This document shows, piece by piece, positions 38,408 to 46,815 of a stretch of 64,000 nucleotides of DNA. The first letter of the stretch is position 1. Each line of letters begins with the position of its first letter. The notes beneath the pieces were generated by a model, which searched no databases, was not told the origin of the DNA, and saw nothing but the letters and a program-made list of their open reading frames with translations. This stretch comes from Sphingobium subterraneum (GTDB lineage Bacteria; Pseudomonadota; Alphaproteobacteria; Sphingomonadales; Sphingomonadaceae): assembly GCF_014199435.1 (NCBI RefSeq), contig NZ_JACIJP010000001.1, forward strand, positions 496,001-560,000, given 5' to 3'. Position numbers and translations under genes: made by a program.

Positions 38408-40902
38408 TGAACCGGAAACCTCATCTTGTCGTCATCGGCAACGGCATGGCCGGGTGCCGCGCGGTGGAGGAAATCCTTGCCCGCGATCCCGGCAAATTTC
38501 GCATCACCATTTTTGGGGCGGAGCCGCGGGTGAACTACAACCGCATCATGCTTTCCCCCGTTCTGGCGGGTGAGAAGTCTTTCGAGGACATCATCATCAA
38601 CGATGCGGCCTGGTATGCCGATAACGGCATCACGCTGGTGTCTGGCGATCCGGTGGTCGCGATCGATCGCGCGAGCAGGACAGTGAGCGCGAAATCCGGT
38701 GCGACCGTTGGCTATGACAAGCTGATGTTAGCGACTGGGTCTGATCCGTTCATCATCCCGGTGCCCGGCAAAGACTTGCCCGGTGTTGTCACTTTCCGCG
38801 ATCTTGATGATGTGGATAAGATGCTGGCTGCGGCCAAATCAGGCGGCCCGAATGGTGAACAGGGCAGCGCGGTGGTTATCGGCGGCGGCCTGCTGGGGCT
38901 GGAGGCGGCGCATGGGTTGAGCTTGCAGGGCATGAAGGTCACGGTCATTCACCTGATGCCGACGTTGATGGAGCGGCAGCTTGATGAAGCGGCGGGCTGG
39001 CTGCTCAAGCATGAGTTGGAAAGCAGGGGTCAGGTTATCCTGACCGGGGCGGACACCGCCGAAATTGTTGGCAATGGCAAGGTCGAAGGTGTGCGCCTGA
39101 AGGACGGGCGCGAGATCCCCGCCTCCATCGTCGTTATGGCCGTGGGCATCCGACCCAGCACCACTCTCGCCAAGGAAGCGGGCCTTGCAGTTGGGCGCGG
39201 CATTCAGGTCGATGATCATATGGTGACGTCTGACGCGAACGTGCTCGCCGTGGGTGAATGCGTGGAGCATGACGGCAACGTCTATGGCCTTGTCGCGCCA
39301 TTGTGGGACATGTGCCGTTCGCTTGCCGATGGGCTGGTGGATACGATCAACCCCTATCGGGGTTCGGTGACATCCACCAAGCTCAAGGTCAGCGGTATCG
39401 ATGTGTTTTCTGCAGGTGATTTTTCGGGTGGCGAGGGTGCAGAAGACATCGTCCTGCGTGACGCCACACGCGGCATCTACAAGCGCGTGATCGTGAAGCA
39501 GGACAGGATAGTCGGCGCGGTGCTCTATGGCGACACAGCTGACGGCAACTGGTATTTCGACCTGCTGAAAAGGCAAGACGACATCGCAGATATCCGTGAT
39601 GCGCTGATCTTCGGCCAGGCGTTCGCATCCGGCGGGGGCGCCTCCGCAAACCCTATTGACGCCGTTGCAGCGCTTTCCGATGATGCGGAGATTTGCGGTT
39701 GCAACGGCGTTTCCAAAGGCACGGTCATGGCCTGCATCGATGGCGGCGCGCACACGCTGGATGCCGTCCGTTCGGGCTGTAAGGCGTCAGCAAGCTGCGG
39801 TTCGTGCACGGGGTTGGTCGAAAACCTGCTGGCGTTCGCTCTGGGTGATGAATTCGCGGGCGAACGTGACAGCAAGCCGATGTGCAAATGCACCAGCTTC
39901 ACCCATGAGGATGTTCGCGCCGCGATCCTTGAAAAGGAGCTGAAGGAAATCCCGGCGGTGATGCAAGCGCTCAGCTGGCATACGCCCGATGGCTGCTCAT
40001 CCTGCCGCCCCGCGCTTAATTACTATTTGCTATGCGCATGGCCGGGCGAGCATATCGAAGATCCGCAGAGCCGGTTCGTCAACGAACGGATGCACGCCAA
40101 TATCCAGAAGGATGGCACTTATTCCGTCGTGCCACGCATGTGGGGCGGCGTGACGACGCCGAACGAACTGCGCGCCATTGCCGATGCGGCGGACAAATAT
40201 CAGGCGCGGCTCGTCAAGGTGACGGGCGGACAGCGGCTGGACCTGTTCGGTATCAAGAAAGAGGATTTACCTTCGATCTGGGCCGATCTCAATGCTGCAG
40301 GCATGGTGTCCGGCCATGCCTATGGCAAAGCGCTGCGCACGGTCAAAACCTGCGTCGGCTCCGAATGGTGCCGCTTTGGCACGCAGGACTCAACCGGCCT
40401 TGGCATCAAGACCGAGCAGATGACCTGGGGATCCTGGATGCCGCACAAGTTCAAGATTGCGGTGTCCGGTTGCCCGCGCAACTGCGCCGAGGCGACAATC
40501 AAGGATTTCGGCATCATCTGCGTCGACAGCGGTTATCAGTTGCTGGTCGGCGGCAACGGCGGCATCCATCTGCGCGGCACCGATCTGCTCTGCACGGTGG
40601 AGACCGAACAACAGGTGCTGGACTATTGCGCCGCCTTCATCCAGCTTTACCGCGAGGAAGCGCGCTATCTCGATCGCACCGCGCCGTGGATCGAGCGGGT
40701 CGGCCTGGATTATGTCAAGCAGCGCATCGTGGACGATGCGCAAGGGCGGGCCGTCCTGACGGCGCGTTTCCATCATGCCCAGAGCTTCCTCCAGAAAGAC
40801 CCCTGGGCTGCGCGGGCTGCAGGGGAAGAGAAAGAATTGCACCAGCATATCGCCGAAATTCGTCCCTTCGCCCCCAATCTCGTAACCGTAGGAGCAGCTT
40901 GA
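38407..40902 (+). CDS. nirB: Assimilatory nitrite reductase large subunit
   Basis: NAD(P)H-dependent six-electron reduction of nitrite to ammonium in the cytoplasm. 831 aa: FAD domain HLVVIGNGMAGCRAVEEIL and NRIMLSPVL, NAD domain VVIGGGLLGLEAAHGL, a BFD-like [2Fe-2S] domain ICGCNGVSKG with CKASASCGSC, ferredoxin-like repeats, then the siroheme/[4Fe-4S] motifs TCVGSEWCRFG and SGCPRNCAEA near residues 645 and 685. Overlaps narK and nirD (TGATG each). Confidence 0.96.
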   Translation: MNRKPHLVVIGNGMAGCRAVEEILARDPGKFRITIFGAEPRVNYNRIMLSPVLAGEKSFEDIIINDAAWYADNGITLVSGDPVVAIDRASRTVSAKSGATVGYDKLMLATGSDPFIIPVPGKDLPGVVTFRDLDDVDKMLAAAKSGGPNGEQGSAVVIGGGLLGLEAAHGLSLQGMKVTVIHLMPTLMERQLDEAAGWLLKHELESRGQVILTGADTAEIVGNGKVEGVRLKDGREIPASIVVMAVGIRPSTTLAKEAGLAVGRGIQVDDHMVTSDANVLAVGECVEHDGNVYGLVAPLWDMCRSLADGLVDTINPYRGSVTSTKLKVSGIDVFSAGDFSGGEGAEDIVLRDATRGIYKRVIVKQDRIVGAVLYGDTADGNWYFDLLKRQDDIADIRDALIFGQAFASGGGASANPIDAVAALSDDAEICGCNGVSKGTVMACIDGGAHTLDAVRSGCKASASCGSCTGLVENLLAFALGDEFAGERDSKPMCKCTSFTHEDVRAAILEKELKEIPAVMQALSWHTPDGCSSCRPALNYYLLCAWPGEHIEDPQSRFVNERMHANIQKDGTYSVVPRMWGGVTTPNELRAIADAADKYQARLVKVTGGQRLDLFGIKKEDLPSIWADLNAAGMVSGHAYGKALRTVKTCVGSEWCRFGTQDSTGLGIKTEQMTWGSWMPHKFKIAVSGCPRNCAEATIKDFGIICVDSGYQLLVGGNGGIHLRGTDLLCTVETEQQVLDYCAAFIQLYREEARYLDRTAPWIERVGLDYVKQRIVDDAQGRAVLTARFHHAQSFLQKDPWAARAAGEEKELHQHIAEIRPFAPNLVTVGAA

Positions 40903-41243
40903 TGGTCACCGCAGAATGGCTCGACATCGGCCCGGTCGATCAGCTTCCCGTGATGGGAGCCCGCACCCTGCCGGTGCAGGGCGGCGAGGAAATCGCCATT
41001 TTTCACACCGCCAATGGCGATGTCTATGCGCTGATCAACAAATGCCCGCATCGCCAAGGCCCGCTCAGTCAGGGGATCGTGCACGACACCAGCGTCACCT
41101 GCCCCCTGCACAACTGGAGCATCAGCCTCGTCACGGGTGAGGCATTGGGTGAGGACAAGGGCTGCGTGCCCGTTATCCCGGTCAAGGTCGAGGGCGGCCG
41201 CATCTTCATCTCCCGCAAGGAAGCTTTGCAGGGCCAGCGGTGA
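40902..41243 (+). CDS. nirD: Nitrite reductase small subunit (Rieske-type)
   Basis: 113-aa Rieske [2Fe-2S] partner of NirB. Cluster ligands are in KCPHRQGPL and CPLHNW, near residues 48 and 67. Positioned between nirB and nasA with overlaps on both sides (1 nt and 4 nt). Confidence 0.94.
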   Translation: MVTAEWLDIGPVDQLPVMGARTLPVQGGEEIAIFHTANGDVYALINKCPHRQGPLSQGIVHDTSVTCPLHNWSISLVTGEALGEDKGCVPVIPVKVEGGRIFISRKEALQGQR

Positions 41244-43861
41244 CGGAAGCGAAGGTGACGGGAACCGGCGTGAATATAATCAAGACAACATGCGCCTATT
41301 GCGGGGTCGGTTGCGGGATAGACGCTACCGTTACCGGAAACCGTGGCGTCACTATAAGGGGCGACCCCGATCATCCCGCCAATCGGGGCCGCCTGTGTTC
41401 CAAAGGTTCCCATCTTGGCGAGACAATTGGTCTTGAAGGGCGACTTCTCCATCCCCAGATCGGCGATCAGCGCTCCGACTGGGACACGGCGCTCAATCTT
41501 GTCGCGCGATCCATCACCGACACTGTCGCCGAATATGGTCCGGACAGCGTGGCCTTCTATGTCTCCGGCCAGTTGCTGACCGAGGACTATTATGTCGCCA
41601 ACAAGCTGATGAAGGGCTTCATCGGCTCGGGCAATATCGACACCAATAGCCGCCTGTGCATGTCGAGCGCGGTGGCCGCATATATCCGCGCCTTTGGTGA
41701 GGATGTCGTGCCATGCTCCTACAGCGATCTTGACGAGGCCGAACTCATCATCCTCGTCGGTTCAAATACAGCATGGTGTCATCCGGTGGTCTGGCAGCGG
41801 ATTGAAGCAGCACGGGCAGCGCACGGCGCAAAGATCGTCGTTATAGATCCCAGACGCACGGAAACCGCAGAACAAGCCGATCTTTTCATACAAATCGCGC
41901 CCGATAGCGATGTCGCCCTGTTCAACAGCCTGCTCGCCGAAATGCAGGTGCGTAAAGCCGTCGACGCGGATTTTCTGGATGCCCATGCTACTCTGCCCGA
42001 CGGTTTCTGGAGCAGCCTATCGATCAGCCCCGCCTTGGCGGGCATTGATGAGGCCATGTTCGGCGCGCTTGCGGATCTGGTCGCTGCGCACCCCAGAATG
42101 ATCACCCTCTTCTCCCAAGGCGCGAACCAGTCCGTGGTCGGTACCGACAAGGGCAATGCCATCATCAATCTGCACCTTGGGCTTGGCCGCATCGGCAGGC
42201 CGGGCATGGGACCGTTCAGTATTACAGGCCAGCCCAATGCGATGGGCGGCCGCGAAGTGGGTGGCCTTGCTTCGACGCTCGCCTGCCATATGGGGTTTTC
42301 CGAAGAAGAACGCGATCGCGCGCAGCATTTCTGGAACGCGCCGAACATGTGCTCTGGCCCCGGCCTCAAGGCAGTCGACATGTTCAGGGCGATCCATGAG
42401 GGCAAGATCAAGTTCCTCTGGGTGATGGCAACCAACCCGGCAGTGTCGATGCCCGATGCGGGTTTTGTGCGCGAGGCAATGGCGCGCTGCCCGATGGTCG
42501 TGGTGTCCGACTGCATCGCCGAGACGGATACCACTGCCTTTGCCCATGTGAAGCTTCCGGCATTGGGCTGGAGCGAAAAGGACGGTACCGTTACCAACAG
42601 CGAGCGCATGATCAGCCGGCAGCGTGCGCTTTTTCCTCCCGCTGGCGAAGCGCGCGCAGACTGGGATATCATTGCAGAGGTCGCCCGGCGCATGGGTCAT
42701 GAACACGCCTTCACATGGGCTGACAGCGCCGAAGTGTTCGACGAATATTGCCGCCAGACCGCATCTGAGAACGACGGCACCCGTAAGCTTGATCTTTCAG
42801 ACTGGGTTGGTCTGAACAAGGCAGGCTATGACGCACTGGAACCCAAATACTGGGGCGGCAGTTCGCCCTTCGCCGATTGGAAATTCACCACTCCCGACCA
42901 TAAGGCGAGGCTGATCGCCGTCACACCGCCGCAAACCCGAAAAGCTGATCCGGCCTATCCGTTCGCGCTCAACACCGGCAGATACCGTGACCAGTGGCAC
43001 ACGATGACCCGCACGGGGTTTTCTCCAAAACTCTCGCAGCACCGGCGCGAACCCTTGCTAGAGATCCACCCCGATGATGCCGCCGCTAAGGGGATCAAGG
43101 ACGCCGCTCTGGCGCGCGTTCAAACGCCCTATGGCACATCGCTGTTTCGGGTGCGCGTTTCTGACGGCCAGCGGCGGGGCGAGATCTTCGTGCCCATGCA
43201 CTGGACCGACCAGACATCAAGCGATGGACGCACCAACCTGTTACCTGGCCCACACAATGATCCGATCAGCGGTCAGCCCGGATTCAAGAACGGCAAGGCG
43301 CAGGTGGAGCCATTCGCCTCCGACTGGCGCGGCTTTCTTGTCTGTACGCAGCGCCCCGCACTGCCCTCGGATATCTACTGGACCGCTGTCCAACAAGATG
43401 GCGGTTGGCTGATAGAACTCGAAGGATCAGGCAGCATAGATGTCGATGCTCTGCTCCCCTCGGGCGACCGCATCGAAGCGCATGACAGTGCGCGCGGCAC
43501 GCGACGTATCGTTGTCCGAGGCACCGAGGGGCAGTTGAACGCCGCATTTTATTTTACCCGATCCGGCTCGCTTCCTCCCAGAGACTGGATCATCGAACAA
43601 TTGCAAGGACGTAGCACAGAAAGTGCAAGCGCTTTACTCGCAGGTCGCTCTGCCACACCCCAGCCTGACCGCGGACCTGTCATTTGCGTATGTTTTAACG
43701 TCGGTGGATATACTATCCGCGATGCCATCAAGGCCCAAGGGCTCGGCTCGGTTGAGGAAGTGGGTGCATGCCTCAACGCAGGCACCAATTGCGGCTCCTG
43801 CCGACCGGCCATCGCAAAGATATTGGAAATTCGAAGGAAGGCGGCTGCAGTCGCTGTTTGA
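41240..43861 (+). CDS. nasA: Assimilatory nitrate reductase catalytic subunit with C-terminal BFD-like domain
   Basis: Molybdopterin-dependent nitrate reductase, 873 aa from a GTG overlapping nirD. N-terminal [4Fe-4S] site: TTCAYCGVGCG with a later GRLCSKGSHLG; Mo-bisMGD segments SRLCMSSAVAAY (cofactor-ligating Cys region), GSNTAWCHPV and QPNAMGGREVGG. The C-terminus (about 805-865) carries a BFD-like [2Fe-2S] domain VICVCFNVGGYTIRDAI with TNCGSCRPAI. No NasB/NasC-type electron donor is adjacent, so electrons may come through the extra cluster from a ferredoxin or flavodoxin-type donor. Confidence 0.95.
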   Translation: MTEAKVTGTGVNIIKTTCAYCGVGCGIDATVTGNRGVTIRGDPDHPANRGRLCSKGSHLGETIGLEGRLLHPQIGDQRSDWDTALNLVARSITDTVAEYGPDSVAFYVSGQLLTEDYYVANKLMKGFIGSGNIDTNSRLCMSSAVAAYIRAFGEDVVPCSYSDLDEAELIILVGSNTAWCHPVVWQRIEAARAAHGAKIVVIDPRRTETAEQADLFIQIAPDSDVALFNSLLAEMQVRKAVDADFLDAHATLPDGFWSSLSISPALAGIDEAMFGALADLVAAHPRMITLFSQGANQSVVGTDKGNAIINLHLGLGRIGRPGMGPFSITGQPNAMGGREVGGLASTLACHMGFSEEERDRAQHFWNAPNMCSGPGLKAVDMFRAIHEGKIKFLWVMATNPAVSMPDAGFVREAMARCPMVVVSDCIAETDTTAFAHVKLPALGWSEKDGTVTNSERMISRQRALFPPAGEARADWDIIAEVARRMGHEHAFTWADSAEVFDEYCRQTASENDGTRKLDLSDWVGLNKAGYDALEPKYWGGSSPFADWKFTTPDHKARLIAVTPPQTRKADPAYPFALNTGRYRDQWHTMTRTGFSPKLSQHRREPLLEIHPDDAAAKGIKDAALARVQTPYGTSLFRVRVSDGQRRGEIFVPMHWTDQTSSDGRTNLLPGPHNDPISGQPGFKNGKAQVEPFASDWRGFLVCTQRPALPSDIYWTAVQQDGGWLIELEGSGSIDVDALLPSGDRIEAHDSARGTRRIVVRGTEGQLNAAFYFTRSGSLPPRDWIIEQLQGRSTESASALLAGRSATPQPDRGPVICVCFNVGGYTIRDAIKAQGLGSVEEVGACLNAGTNCGSCRPAIAKILEIRRKAAAVAV

Positions 43862-43885
43862 CCGGCTACCGGTGATTTCCTCCAG

Positions 43886-44230
43886 TTGCAAGCGCCCGAA
43901 GGCATCGTTCAGATTACCCATCATCATGAAAGCTGGATCGGGCAGAATGTCGAAGAGGGCTTCTTTGGCGATGACCCGATCTATGCCGCCAGCACCAAAT
44001 CACCGGCCGGATTTCTCAGGCATGCTGTCGGATCACTGATCGATCTATCGAACAGTCAGAAACAAATTCTCGAAACGGCTTCCAAATTCGGCCTTGCGAC
44101 GGAGTGTGCGATTGCCGCCCATGTCCCCGGAGAATTTCCTGGGACCAGTTGCTTTGGTGAGCCCTCATACGACCGACCCTGCGATAATTCGCTGTCTTCT
44201 GCCTATATCCTTATCTATAAATATCCATAA
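43886..44230 (+). pseudogene. Truncated luxR paralogue (autoinducer-binding fragment)
   Basis: The region matches the LuxR gene at 45356-46105 with an offset of about 1608 bp, over roughly 43890-44215 versus 45498-45823. Shared segments include ESWIGQ-VEEGFF-DDPI-AAST and QKQILETA-KFGLAT. It covers only part of the ligand-binding domain; the rest and the DNA-binding domain are missing, and an unrelated tail follows. The only start is a TTG with no ribosome-binding site, 22 nt after nasA. It is most likely a decayed duplicate, though a small dimerising fragment made by read-through from nasA is conceivable. Confidence 0.8.
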
Positions 44231-44255
44231 TTGCGGGATGGACCATGTGATATTC

Positions 44256-44822
44256 TCACCGTCGTGGCGCACTGTCGCCCATAGCGACCTGTTCCAGCGA
44301 GGCCGCAATATCGAGAATGGAGCGTGACAGCACCATCGGGTCATCCTTCGATGGCAGAAAGCCGCGCCTGCGCCAGAACGCCATCGCTTCATCGTCAACC
44401 GCATTGACGATCAGCGCTCGCCCACCGATGAGCGTCGCGCCCTGGACGCAGCGCACCAAGGCGTGCTTGAGCAATCCCGTACCGATGCCCTGGCCCAACC
44501 AGTTCAAATCCGTCGCCAACTGACCAAGCAACAAACAAGGCACCGGGTCTGGTGGCTGCCCCGTGCGGACTGCCCGAGTAAGGCTGGCAGGGACAACAGC
44601 GGTTAGCGCAAGACCGTAGTAGCCGATCACACGGCCCGCCTCATGGACAACCATGACGACCGTGAAGCCCTTCTGCTGGTTCGACAACGCGCGGGTTCGC
44701 AGCCAATTGTCGAGTGACGGCTTGCCACACGAAAATTGCGAAAGATCATGCGCTTCGCAGAGCGGTTCGGGGGCGGACAGCGTCAAATCGAAAACTATTT
44801 TGTCGTGCCTTTGCTCTCCCAC
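44256..44822 (-). CDS. GNAT acetyltransferase, toxin of a TacT-like module
   Basis: 188-aa GNAT protein. Family pieces typical of tRNA-acetylating toxins: the start LSAPEPLCEAHDLSQFSCGKPSLDNWLR, VIGYYGLALTAV, acetyl-CoA loop LNWLGQGIGTGLLKHAL, and FWRRRGFLPSKDDPMVLSR. In known TacT/AtaT systems the toxin acetylates charged tRNA and blocks translation. The start is a GTG overlapping the antitoxin 3' end by 28 nt, a compact co-translated pair; an in-frame TTG further in could also be used. Confidence 0.85.
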   Translation of the reverse strand: MGEQRHDKIVFDLTLSAPEPLCEAHDLSQFSCGKPSLDNWLRTRALSNQQKGFTVVMVVHEAGRVIGYYGLALTAVVPASLTRAVRTGQPPDPVPCLLLGQLATDLNWLGQGIGTGLLKHALVRCVQGATLIGGRALIVNAVDDEAMAFWRRRGFLPSKDDPMVLSRSILDIAASLEQVAMGDSAPRR

Positions 44823-45091
44823 GGCGCAGGCCGGCGAAGTAGCGCAACCATTTCGGGCACGGGACTGGCCGGACGATTCAAAAGATCGACAAATGCCTCA
44901 AAACCTTCCGGTGACATGCGGATGATCGTGTTTTCCATAATCACCTCTTCGGCTGTTCGCACCGCCGCATCACGCATGAATTCCGTCCGCGAACGACCAC
45001 GCAGGCTGGCCGCACGGTCAATGATCGCGATGTCAGCGTCGGGAAGTCGCATCGAAAGCGGATGATCTTTTCGTAACGTGGCGCGTACCAT
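44795..45091 (-). CDS. DUF1778 antitoxin (TacA-like)
   Basis: 98 aa from the ATG at 45091 with GAGGAG 7 nt upstream, a strong start. N-terminal ribbon-helix-helix: HPLSMRLPDADIAIIDRAA followed by GRSRTEFMRDAAVR; the C-terminal tail (about 60-98) would wrap the toxin. Antitoxins of this family also repress the operon. First gene of the pair. Confidence 0.86.
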   Translation of the reverse strand: MVRATLRKDHPLSMRLPDADIAIIDRAASLRGRSRTEFMRDAAVRTAEEVIMENTIIRMSPEGFEAFVDLLNRPASPVPEMVALLRRPAPWESKGTTK

Positions 45092-45355
45092 AGTAACTCT
45101 CCTCAGAACGCAGTTCATACCACATGGTAGCGCATTTTACAATACACGATTTATCGGCCTCGACGCGAGATGCAATTGCAGCCAGGACATGGCTGGTATT
45201 TAAACAGCCACGTCCTTGCGGGCTATGTGCTTTTTGCCCTCGGCAACATCCTAAAATCATCGCTTCCCTTTCACACGCAAAGCCATTCCACTGTTTCCGG
45301 GCACGAAGGATCCGCTGCTGGAGACTTCAGGGTTGCATTGTGGAGGGCAGGAATA

Positions 45356-46105
45356 GTGCGCAAATTCGATTTCAATTACTTCGTCGCTGAGTTCGCAAAA
45401 GCAACCAACATGGAGTCGCTGCATGCGACGCTGGAGCAGGCAACGCATGACCTTGGGTTCCGCTATTTTGCCATGGGACATCATGTCGATCTGGCCATCC
45501 CACCTGAGGGCATTGTCCGGCTCACCAATTATCATGAAAGCTGGATCGGGCAGATTGTCGAAGAGGGCTTCTTTGCCGATGACCCGATCCACGCCGCCAG
45601 TACCAAATCGCTGGTCGGATTTCTCTGGCATGACGTCGGATCGTTGATTGAGCTGTCGGATCGCCAGAAACAGATTCTCGAAACGGCCGCAAAATTCGGC
45701 CTTGCCACGGGATGCACGATTCCAGCCCATATTCCCGGAGAATTTCTTGGAACCTGTTCCTTTGGCGCACCTTCACTCGATCAACTGCGCGACGATTCAC
45801 TGCCTGCCGCCTATATCGTCGGCGGATTTGCTTTCGAAGCAGCGCGGCGCATCGTGCGGCGGAAGAGCAGATATGGCACTGAGCCCACTCCCACCTTCAC
45901 ATCGCGCCAACATGAGGCGCTCATCTGGATGGGGCGAGGAAAGGCGGACAGCGAGATCGGTACCCTGATGGGCATAGCGACATCAACCGCGCATGAGCAT
46001 GTCGAGCATGTGCGGCGCGCTTATGGCAATGCCCAGCGCGTCCACCTGATCGTTCGTGCGTTGTTCGATGGCGTCGTCACCTTCACCGATCTGCTCCGCC
46101 GCTGA
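45356..46105 (+). CDS. luxR: LuxR family quorum-sensing regulator
   Basis: 249 aa from a GTG at 45356 preceded by GAGGGCAGG. N-terminal autoinducer-binding domain (about 1-165; FRYFAMGHHVDLA, ESWIGQIVEEGFFADDPI) and a C-terminal LuxR HTH domain (about 185-245; FTSRQHEALIWMGRGKADSEIG and ATSTAHEHVEHVRRAYG). Next to luxI, so it probably responds to the AHL made there. A longer in-frame extension to 45170 lacks support. Partially duplicated at 43886-44230. Confidence 0.92.
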   Translation: MRKFDFNYFVAEFAKATNMESLHATLEQATHDLGFRYFAMGHHVDLAIPPEGIVRLTNYHESWIGQIVEEGFFADDPIHAASTKSLVGFLWHDVGSLIELSDRQKQILETAAKFGLATGCTIPAHIPGEFLGTCSFGAPSLDQLRDDSLPAAYIVGGFAFEAARRIVRRKSRYGTEPTPTFTSRQHEALIWMGRGKADSEIGTLMGIATSTAHEHVEHVRRAYGNAQRVHLIVRALFDGVVTFTDLLRR

Positions 46106-46109
46106 TGCA

Positions 46110-46127
46110 ACCCTCTGACTAAAGGGT
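46110..46127. promoter_or_regulatory. Candidate lux box upstream of luxI
   Basis: ACCCT-N8-AGGGT, an 18-bp imperfect dyad ending 55 bp before the luxI start, between luxR and luxI. Length and position fit a LuxR-type binding site; sequence does not match the classical Vibrio consensus, so this is inference. Confidence 0.4.
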
Positions 46128-46182
46128 ATGGCACAACGATACTTCAGCAGATGTCCCTGCCGTAATTTCAGGGAGCGGCAGG

Positions 46183-46815
46183 ATGATCGACATTCATATA
46201 TTCGAAGGGTGCTGTACACCGGGCAGCAATGTGATGTTCGACGCCATGCATCGTGATCGCAAGACTATTTTCGTCGATCTGCTCAAATGGGATGTGCCGG
46301 TCATAGGCGGCCAGTTTGAGATCGATCAGTTCGATGGCCCCCAGGCCATCTATCTCGTTGCCACTGACGATGACGAGGGACACCTTGGTTCCATCCGTCT
46401 CCTGCCGACATGCGGTCCGCATATCCTCGGTGACATATTTCCGCAGCTATGTGATGGCGCGGCACCTGCAGGCACCGGCATCTGGGAAATCAGCCGCGGC
46501 TGCCTGTCCCCGCGCCTGCGCGCCAGCGAACGTCTGCATATCCGCAATGCCCTGACATCAGCCGCCGTCGATTTTGCACTGCTGCACGGGATCACCAGTT
46601 ACACCTGCATCGCCGATATGGGCTGGCTCAGCCAGATACTCGCCTTGGGTTGGGGCTGCATGCCTCTGGGACTTCCGCAAACTATCGGTCGGACGCTTAC
46701 CGGCGCCCTTAGGATCGACATCCATGGCGGCACGCCCAACCTTCTGCGTGATGCCGGAACATATCAGCGAACACGCCTCGTCCGGGAACAGCAAGGGCAA
46801 AGGAATGCTGCATGA
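46183..46815 (+). CDS. luxI: Acyl-homoserine-lactone synthase
   Basis: 210-aa LuxI-type autoinducer synthase. Conserved elements: DAMHRDRKTIFVDLLKWDV (Arg and Trp of the SAM site), FEIDQFDGPQAIYLVA with the E..D pair, GSIRLLPT, and WEISRGCLS (Glu/Arg of the catalytic face). GGGAG upstream of the ATG. Its stop overlaps the PhyH-like gene (ATGA). The acyl chain cannot be predicted. Confidence 0.93.
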   Translation: MIDIHIFEGCCTPGSNVMFDAMHRDRKTIFVDLLKWDVPVIGGQFEIDQFDGPQAIYLVATDDDEGHLGSIRLLPTCGPHILGDIFPQLCDGAAPAGTGIWEISRGCLSPRLRASERLHIRNALTSAAVDFALLHGITSYTCIADMGWLSQILALGWGCMPLGLPQTIGRTLTGALRIDIHGGTPNLLRDAGTYQRTRLVREQQGQRNAA

